Below are positions 51,530 through 61,518 of a stretch of DNA of 64,000 nucleotides, one piece after another. The notes under the pieces are model-generated. The model saw nothing but the letters and a program-made list of their open reading frames with translations, was not told the DNA's origin and made no database searches. The DNA is taken from the NCBI GenBank assembly GCA_021732085.1, contig JAKFVQ010000024.1, forward strand, positions 1 to 64,000, in the 5' to 3' direction. A program made the position numbers and the translations under genes. Numbering within the stretch: position 1 is the stretch's first letter; each line of letters opens with the position of its first letter. Source of the stretch: Candidatus Obscuribacterales bacterium. GTDB lineage: Bacteria; Cyanobacteriota; Vampirovibrionia; Obscuribacterales; Obscuribacteraceae.

Positions 51530-54500
51530 ATGGCTCTACAAGTTCCTGACCGCGTCAGTACTTTCGGCGTTGGTGGTTCCGGTTTTGCAAACCTTCCAGA
51601 TCTGGCTGAGATTCAGAAGGCGTCCTTTCAATGGTTCAGAGCAGAAGGTCTTGGAGAAGAACTTCGTGCTTTCAGCCCGATTAAGGACTACACAGGAAGA
51701 CTAGAACTGCATTTCTTGTCTTCATACACGTTCGAAGAGCACACCGAACCCAATAAGCCGAAGACGCCTGAAGAGGCTCGTGCAATGGATGCTAGCTTCA
51801 CGAAGAAGCTTCGCATTCAAATGCGTCTTGTGAACCGGGAAATCGGTGAAATCAAAGAACAAGAAATTTACGTCGGTGATATTCCAATCATGACCGACCG
51901 CGGTACATTCATCATCAACGGCGCCGAGCGGGTTATCGTAAGCCAGATCGTCCGCAGCCCCGGCATCTATTACAAGCGTGAAATTGACACTAATGGTAAG
52001 AGAACGTTCAGCGCGACTCTCATTCCAAACCGTGGCGCTTGGTTGAAATTTGAAACAGACGTGAACGACGTCATCTATGTAAAGATCGACAAGAACCGCA
52101 AATTGTTGGCGACAACACTGATTCGCGCTCTTGGATACAGCGATCTAGAAATGGAAACGTTGTTCCGTCACAGAGACTTCTTGAAGAAGACATTAGATAA
52201 GGATACGAGTAAGACTCGTGAAGAAGCTCTAATCGAAGTATATAGAAAGCTGCGTCCAGGTGACCCGCCGTCGGTTGCTGGCGGACAGAGCATTCTTGAA
52301 AGCCGCTTCTTTGATGACAAGAGATACGACCTCGGTAAAGTTGGTCGCTATAAATTGAATAAGAAGTTGGCGCTTTCCGTTCCGGAAGGTCAACGCACTC
52401 TCAGCCGCGAAGACATCGTCGCCGCTGTGGACTATTTGATCGCGTTGCACTATGACGAAGGTCAAGTTGATGACATCGATCACCTCGGCAACCGCCGTAT
52501 TAGATCGGTTGGTGAATTGCTTCAAAACCAATTCCGCATCGGTCTGTCACGTCTTGAGCGTATCGTCAAAGAAAGAATGACATTGCAAGATGCCGATTCT
52601 TTGACACCAGCCAACTTGCTTAACACCAAGCCTTTGGTTGCAGCGATCAGAGAATTCTTCGGTTCCTCTCAGTTGTCTCAGTTCATGGACCAAACAAATC
52701 CACTTGCAGAACTGACACACAAGAGAAGAATCTCAGCTCTAGGTCCTGGCGGTTTGTCCAGAGAGCGTGCTGGTTTCGCGGTCCGCGATATTCACGCCAG
52801 CCACTATGGACGTATCTGCCCGGTAGAAACCCCTGAAGGTCCGAACGCCGGTCTTATCGGTTCGCTCGCCACACACGCCCGCGTTAACGAATATGGATTC
52901 ATCGAAACTCCATATAGAAAGGTAGTGCATGGCAAGGTATCCGAAGAAGTCGTTTACCTGACTGCTGATGAAGAAGATCGCTACCGCGTCGCTCCTGGTG
53001 ACGTGTCTGTAGATACTCAAGGTAACTTCCTGCCCCAAAGACAATGGGCCTCGGAAGAGCGCAGAGAAAAGAAACAAATCGGTGTGCTCATTCCGGTTCG
53101 CTACAAATCCGAGTTTATGGAAACGTCGCCGGCGCAAGTCGACTACGTCGCTGTAAGCCCGATTCAGATCATCAGCGTTGGAACCGCACTCATCCCGTTC
53201 ATCGAGCACGATGACGCCAACCGCGCACTTATGGGATCAAACATGCAACGTCAGGCTGTGCCTCTGGTTCAGACTGAACGCGCACTGGTCACGACCGGTA
53301 TAGAAAAGCATGCTGCACGCGACTCGGGTATGGTGGTTCTCTCTGGTGTAGAAGGTAAAGTCGAATACACTTCGGCAACTGAAATTCGAGTCAGAGCAAA
53401 AGACCGTTTGGTCATCTACAAACTGGCTAAATTCCAGCGTTCAAACCAAGATACTTGCTTGAATCAGCGTCCGTTGGTTCGACCTGGCGACAATGTCCAA
53501 CCTGGACAAATCATCGCCGACGGTGCTGCCACCAATGGTGGTGAACTGGCGGTAGGACGAAATCTTCTGGTGGCATTCATGCCATGGGAAGGCTACAACT
53601 TTGAAGATGCGATCCTTATAAGTCAAAGGCTCGTTTATGACGATGTGATGACTTCGATCCACATTGAGAAGTTGGAAATCGACGCTCGTTCGACAAAACT
53701 TGGTCCTGAAGAAATCACACGCGAAGTTCCGAACGTATCTGAAGAATCACTGCGTCACCTCGACGAAAGTGGTATCGTCCGCATCGGTTCACGCGTTCTT
53801 CCAGACGACATTTTGGTCGGTAAGATCACACCGAAAGGTGAATCCGAACACCCGCCGGAAGAAAAACTTCTGCGCGCAATTTTCGGTGAAAAAGCACGCG
53901 ATGTTCGCGATAACTCACTGCGCGTTCCGCACGGTGAAGGCGGACGCGTCGTAGACGTCAAAGTCTTCGACCGCGAAAAAGGTGATGAACTGCCACCAGT
54001 TGCAAACAAAGTCGTACGCGTCTACATCGCACAGAAGCGCAAAATCTCTGTCGGTGACAAAGTCGCAGGACGTCACGGAAACAAAGGTATCGTCGCTAAG
54101 ATTCTTCCGCCGGAAGACATGCCGTTCTTGCCGGATGGCACACCAGTCGACATCGTGTTGAATCCGCTGGGCGTACCTTCACGTATGAACGTTGGACAAA
54201 CCTATGAAACATTGCTCGGTCTTGCAGCTTATTTGACCGGTCAGCGTTACGAAGTGCCACCATTCGACGAAATGTTCGAACCTGAGGCTTCGTCAACCAC
54301 AATCCACAGAGAAATCGAAGCTGGTAAGAAAGCTACCGGTTGGGAGTGGGTCGGCGGCGGCGGAAAGATTGAGCTTTACGACGGACGATCAGGCGATGCT
54401 TTCGACAACCACGTAACGGTCGGCAAGATCTATATGATGAAGCTGGTCCACTTGGTTGACGACAAGATTCACGCACGATCAACCGGACCGTACAGCTTGG

Positions 54501-55087
54501 TCACCCAGCAGCCCCTCGGTGGTAAAGCACAGTTCGGCGGACAGCGTCTGGGAGAAATGGAATGCTGGGCGTTGGAAGCGTTTGGTGCTGCCTACTCCTT
54601 GCAGGAAATGTTGACGATCAAGTCAGACGACGTTAACGGCCGTTCCAAAGCTTACGAAGCAATCGTTAAAGGCGAAAACCTGCGCCGTCCGGGTATCCCG
54701 GAATCGTTCAAGGTTCTTGTCCGCGAACTTCAATCAATCGGACTAGACGTTTCGGTTGCGAAGCGCACCAAGGAAGGTGAGGTCGAAGTCGACCTCATGG
54801 CTGAGGTTGAAGAGCCCAAGCAACGTGGTCTCAAGCGCGTCAGTGGATTCGATATCGGTCTTGAAACAGCAATCGGTGAACTCACCGGCGCTGGTGGCGG
54901 AGTATCTGCTGCCGTAGCGCTCGGCGAACGTGACGATATGCACGAAGAAGAAGCTGATGTTGAAGGCGAAAGCACTGATACTGTTGCCAGCCCTGTGGCT
55001 GACACGTCCGACAGTGCGGAAGAGGAAGAAGTCTACTTGGACGAAGCCGAAGCCGCCGAGGACGAAGAGCCAGGACTGGACATGTAA
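51530..55087 (+). CDS. rpoB: RNA polymerase beta subunit
   Basis: 1185 residues; GAGGT lies 5-6 bases before the ATG. The Rif region near residues 377-410 reads [32 protein letters not shown]-like with the usual Gln, Asp, His and Ser, so no classic rifampicin-resistance change is visible. Other fixed elements are present: [20 protein letters not shown], the DDAN... segment ([21 protein letters not shown]), [31 protein letters not shown] and a C-terminal [21 protein letters not shown] ending. The tail after about 1110 is acidic and disordered. It begins the operon rpoB-rpoC1-rpoC2. The beta subunit forms one pincer of RNA polymerase and part of the active centre. Confidence 0.98.
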   Translation: MALQVPDRVSTFGVGGSGFANLPDLAEIQKASFQWFRAEGLGEELRAFSPIKDYTGRLELHFLSSYTFEEHTEPNKPKTPEEARAMDASFTKKLRIQMRLVNREIGEIKEQEIYVGDIPIMTDRGTFIINGAERVIVSQIVRSPGIYYKREIDTNGKRTFSATLIPNRGAWLKFETDVNDVIYVKIDKNRKLLATTLIRALGYSDLEMETLFRHRDFLKKTLDKDTSKTREEALIEVYRKLRPGDPPSVAGGQSILESRFFDDKRYDLGKVGRYKLNKKLALSVPEGQRTLSREDIVAAVDYLIALHYDEGQVDDIDHLGNRRIRSVGELLQNQFRIGLSRLERIVKERMTLQDADSLTPANLLNTKPLVAAIREFFGSSQLSQFMDQTNPLAELTHKRRISALGPGGLSRERAGFAVRDIHASHYGRICPVETPEGPNAGLIGSLATHARVNEYGFIETPYRKVVHGKVSEEVVYLTADEEDRYRVAPGDVSVDTQGNFLPQRQWASEERREKKQIGVLIPVRYKSEFMETSPAQVDYVAVSPIQIISVGTALIPFIEHDDANRALMGSNMQRQAVPLVQTERALVTTGIEKHAARDSGMVVLSGVEGKVEYTSATEIRVRAKDRLVIYKLAKFQRSNQDTCLNQRPLVRPGDNVQPGQIIADGAATNGGELAVGRNLLVAFMPWEGYNFEDAILISQRLVYDDVMTSIHIEKLEIDARSTKLGPEEITREVPNVSEESLRHLDESGIVRIGSRVLPDDILVGKITPKGESEHPPEEKLLRAIFGEKARDVRDNSLRVPHGEGGRVVDVKVFDREKGDELPPVANKVVRVYIAQKRKISVGDKVAGRHGNKGIVAKILPPEDMPFLPDGTPVDIVLNPLGVPSRMNVGQTYETLLGLAAYLTGQRYEVPPFDEMFEPEASSTTIHREIEAGKKATGWEWVGGGGKIELYDGRSGDAFDNHVTVGKIYMMKLVHLVDDKIHARSTGPYSLVTQQPLGGKAQFGGQRLGEMECWALEAFGAAYSLQEMLTIKSDDVNGRSKAYEAIVKGENLRRPGIPESFKVLVRELQSIGLDVSVAKRTKEGEVEVDLMAEVEEPKQRGLKRVSGFDIGLETAIGELTGAGGGVSAAVALGERDDMHEEEADVEGESTDTVASPVADTSDSAEEEEVYLDEAEAAEDEEPGLDM

Positions 55088-55104
55088 AAACTTTGAGTAG
55101 CAAG

Positions 55105-55127
55105 GGCGCTGAACTAGTTTCAGTGCC
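55105..55127 (+). other. Hairpin between rpoB and rpoC1
   Basis: GGCGCTGAA pairs with TTCAGTGCC (9 bp, one G-U) around a 5-base loop. A T-rich run (GTTTTCC) follows only after 10 bases, so it may adjust rather than end transcription between the two genes. Confidence 0.4.
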
Positions 55128-55199
55128 TGAGCTGTTTTCCTTAGGCTTCCCAGCCGATATGTAGATCTAATAAACCCATTTGGAGGTTTTTCCGGGATT

Positions 55200-57023
55200 A
55201 TGGCAACGAGTATTGATCGTTTTGACTATATAAAGATCGGGATCGCATCTCCCGAGCGCATTCTTTCCTGGTCTCATGGTGAGGTCACCAAGCCTGAGAC
55301 AATCAACTACCGGACACTGAAGCCGGAAAAAGATGGATTGTTTTGCGAGCGCATCTTCGGACCTTCGAAGGACTGGGAATGCTATTGCGGAAAGTACAAA
55401 CGTGTTCGTCACCGCGGTATCACCTGCGAACGTTGCGGCGTTGAAGTTACCGACAGCAAAGTGCGTCGTCACCGCATGGGTCACATCAGATTGGCGACAC
55501 CTGTCACCCACATCTGGTTCCTGAAAGGTATTCCGAGCTACATCGGTTTGTTGCTCGATCTGCCGCTGCGAGATCTCGAACAAGTTGTTTACTTCAACGC
55601 GTACATCGTGATCAACCCGGGTAACTGCCCTGACCTTTCTAAGTATCAGTTACTTTCGGAAGAAGACTACGAGAAGTTGCTCGACGATCCGAACTTGCAG
55701 TTTGACGTCGGCATCGGCGCTGAAGCCATCAAGCAGTTGCTGCACGAACTAGCTGCCCCTGATTACGGCGGCGAGAAAGGTGAAGGCAAGCTTGAGGAAA
55801 TGAAGTTTGAAGATCGCAGCAAGTTGAAAGATCTTCCTGGCTTGAAGATCCTCTCTCAGCAATTGAGAAATGAACTTGCCTCCGCAGGTGGTTCACAGCA
55901 AAAGAGAGCAAAAATCATCAAGCGCTTGAGACTTGTTGAAGCTTTGATCAACTCCAACACCGACCCAACCTGGGTCGTATTGGAAGTATTGCCGGTCACC
56001 CCGCCTGACTTGCGCCCGATGGTGCAGTTGGATGGTGGACGCTTCGCAACATCAGACTTGAACGATCTTTACAGACGCGTGATCAACCGTAACAACCGTC
56101 TTGCTCGTTTGCTCGACATGGGCGCTCCGGAAATCATCGTCAGAAACGAAAAGCGTATGCTTCAAGAAGCAGTTGACGCGCTTATCGACAACGGTCGTAG
56201 AGGCAGAACAGTTGTCGGACCAAACAACCGGCCACTGAAATCTCTCTCCAACATCATCGAAGGTAAGCAAGGTCGATTTAGACAGAACCTGCTCGGAAAA
56301 CGTGTGGACTACTCAGGTCGTTCCGTTATCGTTGTAGGACCAACTTTGAAATTGCACCAGTGCGGTCTGCCGCGCGAAATGGCGCTTGAACTCTTCAAGC
56401 CGTTCGTCATCAACAAACTGATCGAACGCCAGATCGTCCAGAACATCAAATCTGCTAAGAAACAAATCGAACGCGGATCGGCAATTGTTTGGGAAATTCT
56501 GGAAGAAGTAATTCAAGGACACCCGGTTCTCCTGAACCGCGCCCCTACGCTTCACCGTCTAGGTATTCAGGCATTCGAACCAGTACTGGTCGAAGGTCGC
56601 GCCATCCAACTCCACCCGCTCGTTTGTACAGCGTTCAACGCTGACTTCGACGGTGACCAAATGGCTGTTCACGTTCCACTTTCAGTAGAAGCTCAAGCCG
56701 AAGCCCGCATGCTTATGCTTGCTTCCAACAACATTCTATTGCCGGCAACAGGCAAACCGGTTATCACTCCGACTCAAGACATGGTTCTCGGTATCTACTA
56801 CCTGACCATCGATAAAGCCGGTAGCGATGATCCGAAAGTATGCCGCGGCGCCGGAATGCGCTTCGTCAGCATGGCTGATGCAAGAGCCGCATTCGAAGCA
56901 GGCGTTGTTGATCTTCACGCCAAAATCAAAGTGCGTGACGTCAACGCCGCCATGATCGAAACAACTCCAGGAAGAATCATCTTCAACGAAGTTGTCCGGA
57001 CGGCGATTGCAAACCACACCTAA
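55200..57023 (+). CDS. rpoC1: RNA polymerase gamma subunit (N-terminal part of beta')
   Basis: 607 residues, near the cyanobacterial RpoC1 length. GGAGG is 13 bases upstream. The zinc site is Cys61, Cys63, Cys76 and Cys79 ([24 protein letters not shown]), and the catalytic magnesium motif is [12 protein letters not shown], with Asp482, Asp484 and Asp486. A normal stop follows [17 protein letters not shown], at the place where beta' is split in the cyanobacterial lineage, and rpoC2 begins 48 bases later. This is a true gene split, not a frameshift: both parts have their own start and ribosome site. In most bacteria this is the N-terminal half of a single rpoC. Confidence 0.98.
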   Translation: MATSIDRFDYIKIGIASPERILSWSHGEVTKPETINYRTLKPEKDGLFCERIFGPSKDWECYCGKYKRVRHRGITCERCGVEVTDSKVRRHRMGHIRLATPVTHIWFLKGIPSYIGLLLDLPLRDLEQVVYFNAYIVINPGNCPDLSKYQLLSEEDYEKLLDDPNLQFDVGIGAEAIKQLLHELAAPDYGGEKGEGKLEEMKFEDRSKLKDLPGLKILSQQLRNELASAGGSQQKRAKIIKRLRLVEALINSNTDPTWVVLEVLPVTPPDLRPMVQLDGGRFATSDLNDLYRRVINRNNRLARLLDMGAPEIIVRNEKRMLQEAVDALIDNGRRGRTVVGPNNRPLKSLSNIIEGKQGRFRQNLLGKRVDYSGRSVIVVGPTLKLHQCGLPREMALELFKPFVINKLIERQIVQNIKSAKKQIERGSAIVWEILEEVIQGHPVLLNRAPTLHRLGIQAFEPVLVEGRAIQLHPLVCTAFNADFDGDQMAVHVPLSVEAQAEARMLMLASNNILLPATGKPVITPTQDMVLGIYYLTIDKAGSDDPKVCRGAGMRFVSMADARAAFEAGVVDLHAKIKVRDVNAAMIETTPGRIIFNEVVRTAIANHT

Positions 57024-57071
57024 TCGTAATCCCAGTTAAAACTATTCGACACACAGATCACTGAGGAAGCT

Positions 57072-60000
57072 ATGGCAAGCAGTACTGACAAAAAAGTACC
57101 CTTCGAATTCATCAACACCACCGTCGATAAAAAGCGGCTCGGTTCCTTGTTGTCCGAAATCTATGAGAAGTACGGCACGGCGATTTCGTCCGAGCTGGCT
57201 AACTCTCTCAAAGACCTCGGCTTCAAATACGCAACTAGAGCCGGCGTAACAATCTCAATCGATGACCTTGATGTTCCGAAGACAAAGAGAGAATTGATTT
57301 CCAGCGCAGAAGAAGAAATCGAAGAAGCGCAACGTCGTTATGAGCGCGGCGAAATCACAGAAGTCGAACGCTACAACAAAGTTATCGACACTTGGTCCGC
57401 TACAACCGATCGCCTCACTAAAGAGGTTGTCGATAATTTCGACCGCTTGAATCCTGTATATATGATGGCGTTCTCGGGCGCTAGAGGTAACATCTCCCAG
57501 GTCCGTCAGCTCGTCGGGATGCGGGGCTTGATGGCTGACTCTCAAGGTCAGATCATCGACTTGCCGATTAAGACGAACTTCCGCGAAGGCTTGAGCGTTA
57601 CCGAGTACATCATCTCCTCATACGGCGCAAGAAAAGGTCTGGTAGACACAGCTCTCAAGACAGCTGACTCCGGATACCTGACACGCCGTCTGGTTGACGT
57701 TGCTCAAGACGTTATCGTTCGCGATCATGATTGCGGCACCAAGCGCGGCATCATCATGCAAGCGATCACAGAAGGCGACAAGACCATCGTTAAGTTGGAA
57801 GACCGCTTGAAAGGGCGCTTCCTCTCCTTCGATGCAGTCGATGAGTCAACAGGTGAAATCGTCCACACAACCAAGAAAATTGTTGACGGGCTTGCAGCCA
57901 AAAAGGTTGCGGCTACAGGTGTCAAACAAGTACAAGTGCGCTCTCCATTGCAGTGCGAAAGCCAATACGGTGTTTGCCAACGTTGTTATGGCGCATCGCT
58001 GACTACCAATCGCATCGTTGATACTGGTGAAGCCATCGGTATCATCGCGGCGCAGTCAATTGGTGAGCCTGGAACGCAGCTTACAATGAGAACATTCCAC
58101 ACTGGCGGTGCAGTTGCCGGCGGTGCAGGAAGAACTCAGGTTAAGTCTCCAGTTCCTGGTACCGTTAGCTTCAAGATCGCCTCTCGTCAGTTCCGCACCA
58201 CTTACGGTGACGTCGTGGAACAAGCGACCAAAGATGGCGTAATGACCATTACCGGTAAGAAAGAAAGCACCGTCAATATTCCAGTCGGCGCTCTCATCTA
58301 TGTAAAGAACAACACCGAAGTAAATGCCGGACAAGTTTTGGCTGAGTACGATCCGCCAGGCGCCAAGAAGGCGTTGACCGAAAGAGCCAGCAAAGACATC
58401 ACCGCCAATATCTCCGGACGTGTTAGCTTCCAAGGCTTCCACTCAGACGAAAAACGTGACCGTCAAGGCAACATTTCACGTACATCCAACCGTCCCGGTA
58501 TCATCTGGGTTCTGGAAGGTGACGTGTATAACTTGCCGTCAGGCGCTCACGTGGTCGTCAAAGACGGTCAGGAAGTAAATGCACTCGATGTTCTTGCTGA
58601 AATCACAATCAGCACTGAGCACGGTGGTGAAGTTCGTTTCAATTCGGAAATCGAAACTGAAGTCGTTAAGCGCGGACGTCAAACCCAAACCCGTTTAGTC
58701 AAGGGTAAAGAAATCAACGTCGTTATCGCTTCTGTCGGCGCCAACAACGCCAAACTGGAAGCTACCAAGCAAGGTACTTCCTGGAAGGTTCCGAAGACCA
58801 AAGAAATCTACACCATCAAAGTTGTAAATGATGAGCATGTTGAAAACGGCAAGATCATCGCTGAGTTGGTTGACGATGGTGTCAACAGCGTCACCAGCGG
58901 TGGTGAAATCATATATGACGGAGTCGAAACCGATGACCGCCGCGTCGTCACAAAGCCAGGCAAAGTTCTCTTCGTTCCTGAAGAAACTCACTTCATCTCG
59001 AAGGACGCCAGCTTGAAGATGGCTGAAACCGGTGATCAAGTAAGCTCCGGACAAGAAGTCGTCAAAGACGTATTTGCCCACATGGATGGTGTTGTCGAAA
59101 TCGTAGCCGATAACGACATCGTTCACGAAGTAATTATTCGTCCAGCTGACGTGATGATCCTCGAGAATATCGAAGACCTCAAAGTTCGCGAAGCCGAAAT
59201 CATCGAGCCAGGCACCGAGATTCTCCCGAACGTCAAGTTCGATGATCGTCGCGTCGTTTCGCTCATGGAAAAGGAAGATGGAACAACTCTCGTTCTGGTT
59301 CGCCCGATCCAGGAGTACTTCATCGAGCCTCGTGAAGTTAAGTTCAAGAGCCGCAGCTCCGATGAGAAGATCGGCTTGCGCCCTGTAACTCAGCTTCTCT
59401 TCCGCGACCGCGAAAAAGTCCGCCACCTGCAAGGTGCGCAGTTGACTAGAACCAGCTTGGTTCTTCAATTGCAAGGACAGCTCGCTCAGCTCAAGGGTAC
59501 CGTCGAAATCGGCGAAGAAGATTTGAACATCGTTGTTCAAGAAAACATCCTAATTCGTCGCGACAGCGATTTGAACGTCACATTGTTGGCTGTTCAACCT
59601 GGCGATGTTATTCCGGCCGGTGCACCTGTTGCCACCACGCAAGTTCTGACCAAGAGCGCAGCGCGTGTGCAACTATCCAAGACTGACGAACGCCGCTTGC
59701 TTCTAATCACTGAAGAACAACAGTTCCTTCAAAAAGCAAAAGGCGCAGTCTCTGTCAAAGAAGGTGATCTGGTTCGCTCAAACGATCCGCTCTCCAAGTC
59801 GACTGAAAGCCAATACTCCGGTCAAATCGTTAAGGTAGATGGAACTGATGTGACAATTCGTCGCGGCAGACCATACCTCATCGCTGCCGGAGCTCAACTT
59901 CAGTGCGACGATGGTGCGCTGGTGCAGCGTGGTGACTTGCTCGCAACGCTCATCTACGAACGTCAAAAGACAGGGGACATCGTTCAGGGTCTTCCGAGAG

Positions 60001-60749
60001 TCGAAGAACTACTTGAAGCTCGTAAGCCGAAAGAAAATGCCGTACTGGCTGAGCGTGCTGGTCGCGCCAAGTTAGTCACGGAAGATGATGCAACACGCCT
60101 CTATGTTGTCTACAGCGAGAACGTCGAAGAAGAAATCATCATCCCGGCTGGTATGAACATCATCGTTGAAGACGGCGAAGACATTCCGAAAGGAAAGGCT
60201 CTCACCGATGGTCCTCCGAACCCGCACGATATCGTGCGCTTGATGAACATCGAAGCCGTTCAGAAATATCTCGTTGATGAAGTTCAGTCGGTATACCGCT
60301 CGCAAGGTGTGGAAATCGCTGACAAACACATCGAAGTTATTGTTCGCCAGATGACCAGAAAAGTTCGTGTTGATGAGCCGGGTGATACCATCCTGCTCCC
60401 AGGCGAATTGCTCGAGCGTTATTCCGCCGATCAAGAAAACGAGAAGGCACGTAACCTCGGCACACGCGAAGCTCAAGTGCAGTCAATCTTGCTTGGTATC
60501 ACCAAAGCATCGTTGAACACCGAGTCATTTATCTCGGCAGCATCATTCCAGGAAACCACAAGAATTCTGACTGAAGCTGCTGTCGAAGGAAAGAAAGACT
60601 GGTTGCGCGGCTTGAAGGAAAACGTGATCATCGGACGCTTGATTCCTGCAGGAACAGGCTTCCCTGGACACAGCTCCATGCCGGAAGAAGAAGAGCAAGA
60701 AGAGGAAATCTATCCTCCGATCGGCGAAGGCAGCTTCACCAGCCCCTAG
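57072..60749 (+). CDS. rpoC2: RNA polymerase beta' subunit C-terminal part
   Basis: 1225 residues; AGGAAG lies 5 bases before the ATG. It begins with the bridge-helix side of beta' ([23 protein letters not shown], then [25 protein letters not shown]), contains the trigger-loop start [15 protein letters not shown] near 337-350, and resumes the common sequence at [20 protein letters not shown] near 967. The roughly 600 residues between are the large trigger-loop insertion (SI3-type, made of repeated sandwich-barrel domains) known from cyanobacteria. Other conserved pieces: CQRCYG zinc site, [19 protein letters not shown], and [13 protein letters not shown] at the end. It is the last gene of the operon, followed by a terminator. 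Confidence 0.98.
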   Translation: MASSTDKKVPFEFINTTVDKKRLGSLLSEIYEKYGTAISSELANSLKDLGFKYATRAGVTISIDDLDVPKTKRELISSAEEEIEEAQRRYERGEITEVERYNKVIDTWSATTDRLTKEVVDNFDRLNPVYMMAFSGARGNISQVRQLVGMRGLMADSQGQIIDLPIKTNFREGLSVTEYIISSYGARKGLVDTALKTADSGYLTRRLVDVAQDVIVRDHDCGTKRGIIMQAITEGDKTIVKLEDRLKGRFLSFDAVDESTGEIVHTTKKIVDGLAAKKVAATGVKQVQVRSPLQCESQYGVCQRCYGASLTTNRIVDTGEAIGIIAAQSIGEPGTQLTMRTFHTGGAVAGGAGRTQVKSPVPGTVSFKIASRQFRTTYGDVVEQATKDGVMTITGKKESTVNIPVGALIYVKNNTEVNAGQVLAEYDPPGAKKALTERASKDITANISGRVSFQGFHSDEKRDRQGNISRTSNRPGIIWVLEGDVYNLPSGAHVVVKDGQEVNALDVLAEITISTEHGGEVRFNSEIETEVVKRGRQTQTRLVKGKEINVVIASVGANNAKLEATKQGTSWKVPKTKEIYTIKVVNDEHVENGKIIAELVDDGVNSVTSGGEIIYDGVETDDRRVVTKPGKVLFVPEETHFISKDASLKMAETGDQVSSGQEVVKDVFAHMDGVVEIVADNDIVHEVIIRPADVMILENIEDLKVREAEIIEPGTEILPNVKFDDRRVVSLMEKEDGTTLVLVRPIQEYFIEPREVKFKSRSSDEKIGLRPVTQLLFRDREKVRHLQGAQLTRTSLVLQLQGQLAQLKGTVEIGEEDLNIVVQENILIRRDSDLNVTLLAVQPGDVIPAGAPVATTQVLTKSAARVQLSKTDERRLLLITEEQQFLQKAKGAVSVKEGDLVRSNDPLSKSTESQYSGQIVKVDGTDVTIRRGRPYLIAAGAQLQCDDGALVQRGDLLATLIYERQKTGDIVQGLPRVEELLEARKPKENAVLAERAGRAKLVTEDDATRLYVVYSENVEEEIIIPAGMNIIVEDGEDIPKGKALTDGPPNPHDIVRLMNIEAVQKYLVDEVQSVYRSQGVEIADKHIEVIVRQMTRKVRVDEPGDTILLPGELLERYSADQENEKARNLGTREAQVQSILLGITKASLNTESFISAASFQETTRILTEAAVEGKKDWLRGLKENVIIGRLIPAGTGFPGHSSMPEEEEQEEEIYPPIGEGSFTSP

Positions 60750-60776
60750 TTCTTCTGACAGATCGATAAATTTGAG

Positions 60777-60805
60777 CGGGTGGTGTAAAACCACCCGTTC
60801 GCTTT
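60777..60805 (+). terminator. Intrinsic terminator of the rpoB-rpoC1-rpoC2 operon
   Basis: CGGGTGGT pairs with ACCACCCG around a 5-base loop, with a further AGC/GCT pair possible, followed by TTTT. It lies about 30 bases after the rpoC2 stop. Confidence 0.8.
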
Positions 60806-60961
60806 TAAACGACACGAATGCAAATTCTCGGTCTTGCAGAACTCGGCTCTGTCCTTCACCTGCTACCGAGCATCCTTCTTCAGCCAGCTGTACTCACCTT
60901 TCTTAGATACGCATCTTCTTCTCGCCTTGTCTTGTAGCCCATCTTTCACTTAGCTCCGTTG

Positions 60962-61227
60962 CCCGCTCCCAGCTCCCGCTCCCAGCTCCCGCTCCCAGCT
61001 CCCGCTCCCAGCTCCCGCTCCCAGCTCCCGCTCCCAGCTCCCGCTCCCAGCTCCCGCTCCCAGCTCCCGCTCCCAGCTCCCGCTCCCAGCTCCCGCTCCC
61101 AGCTCCCGCTCCCAGCTCCCGCTCCCAGCTCCCGCTCCCAGCTCCCGCTCCCAGCTCCCGCTCCCAGCTCCCGCTCCCAGCTCCCGCTCCCAGCTCCCGC
61201 TCCCAGCTCCCGCTCCCAGCTCCCGCT
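60962..61227. repeat. 13-bp tandem repeat, 20 copies
   Basis: The unit CCCGCTCCCAGCT is repeated exactly 20 times (60962-61221) plus CCCGCT. No imperfect copy is seen. Because 13 is not a multiple of three, all three frames run open through it on both strands, which produces false reading frames. It sits in the 769-base gene-free stretch between the rpoC2 terminator and the papain-like gene; the rest of the stretch holds only the 19-bp inverted repeat. Confidence 0.97.
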
Positions 61228-61271
61228 AAGCTGCGGCACGAGTCTTTTGCGCTCTATTGAAATTTGGAGGA

Positions 61272-61376
61272 TTTTCTCACCATGACAACCCTCTCTCATT
61301 CTGTACATCTTGCCCCGAAACCTAGTAGATACGGTTTTGCGAGCTCAAGTGAGGGGTGGTTGTCATGGTGAGAAAA
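61272..61376. repeat. 19-bp perfect inverted repeat, 67-bp spacer
   Basis: TTTTCTCACCATGACAACC at 61272-61290 is repeated inverted at 61358-61376. Next to the left arm a partial match (CTCTCTC against GAGGGG) extends the pairing imperfectly. Possible remnant of a small mobile element or a long stem-loop; it has no open frame inside. Confidence 0.85.
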
Positions 61377-61518
61377 AAGGTGCATCGATCCTTCGTTGAC
61401 TTGTGGCTTGCCTGGGGACGTATTGCGATGCATCATTATCTCAGCACCAGAAAGAACGGAATCAGTCTTTCTATTCCGCACGGCTAATGGTTCTGCACAG
61501 AGTTTCCAGCCTTGCGCG

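Noticed and set aside
58695-59540. 281-residue minus-strand frame inside rpoC2
   Set aside because: Antisense to a highly conserved essential gene; codon bias of rpoC2 leaves the opposite frame open.
60946-61308. Long frames on both strands through the 13-bp repeat
   Set aside because: A repeat whose length is not a multiple of three keeps all frames open; the products are pure repeats with no ribosome site.
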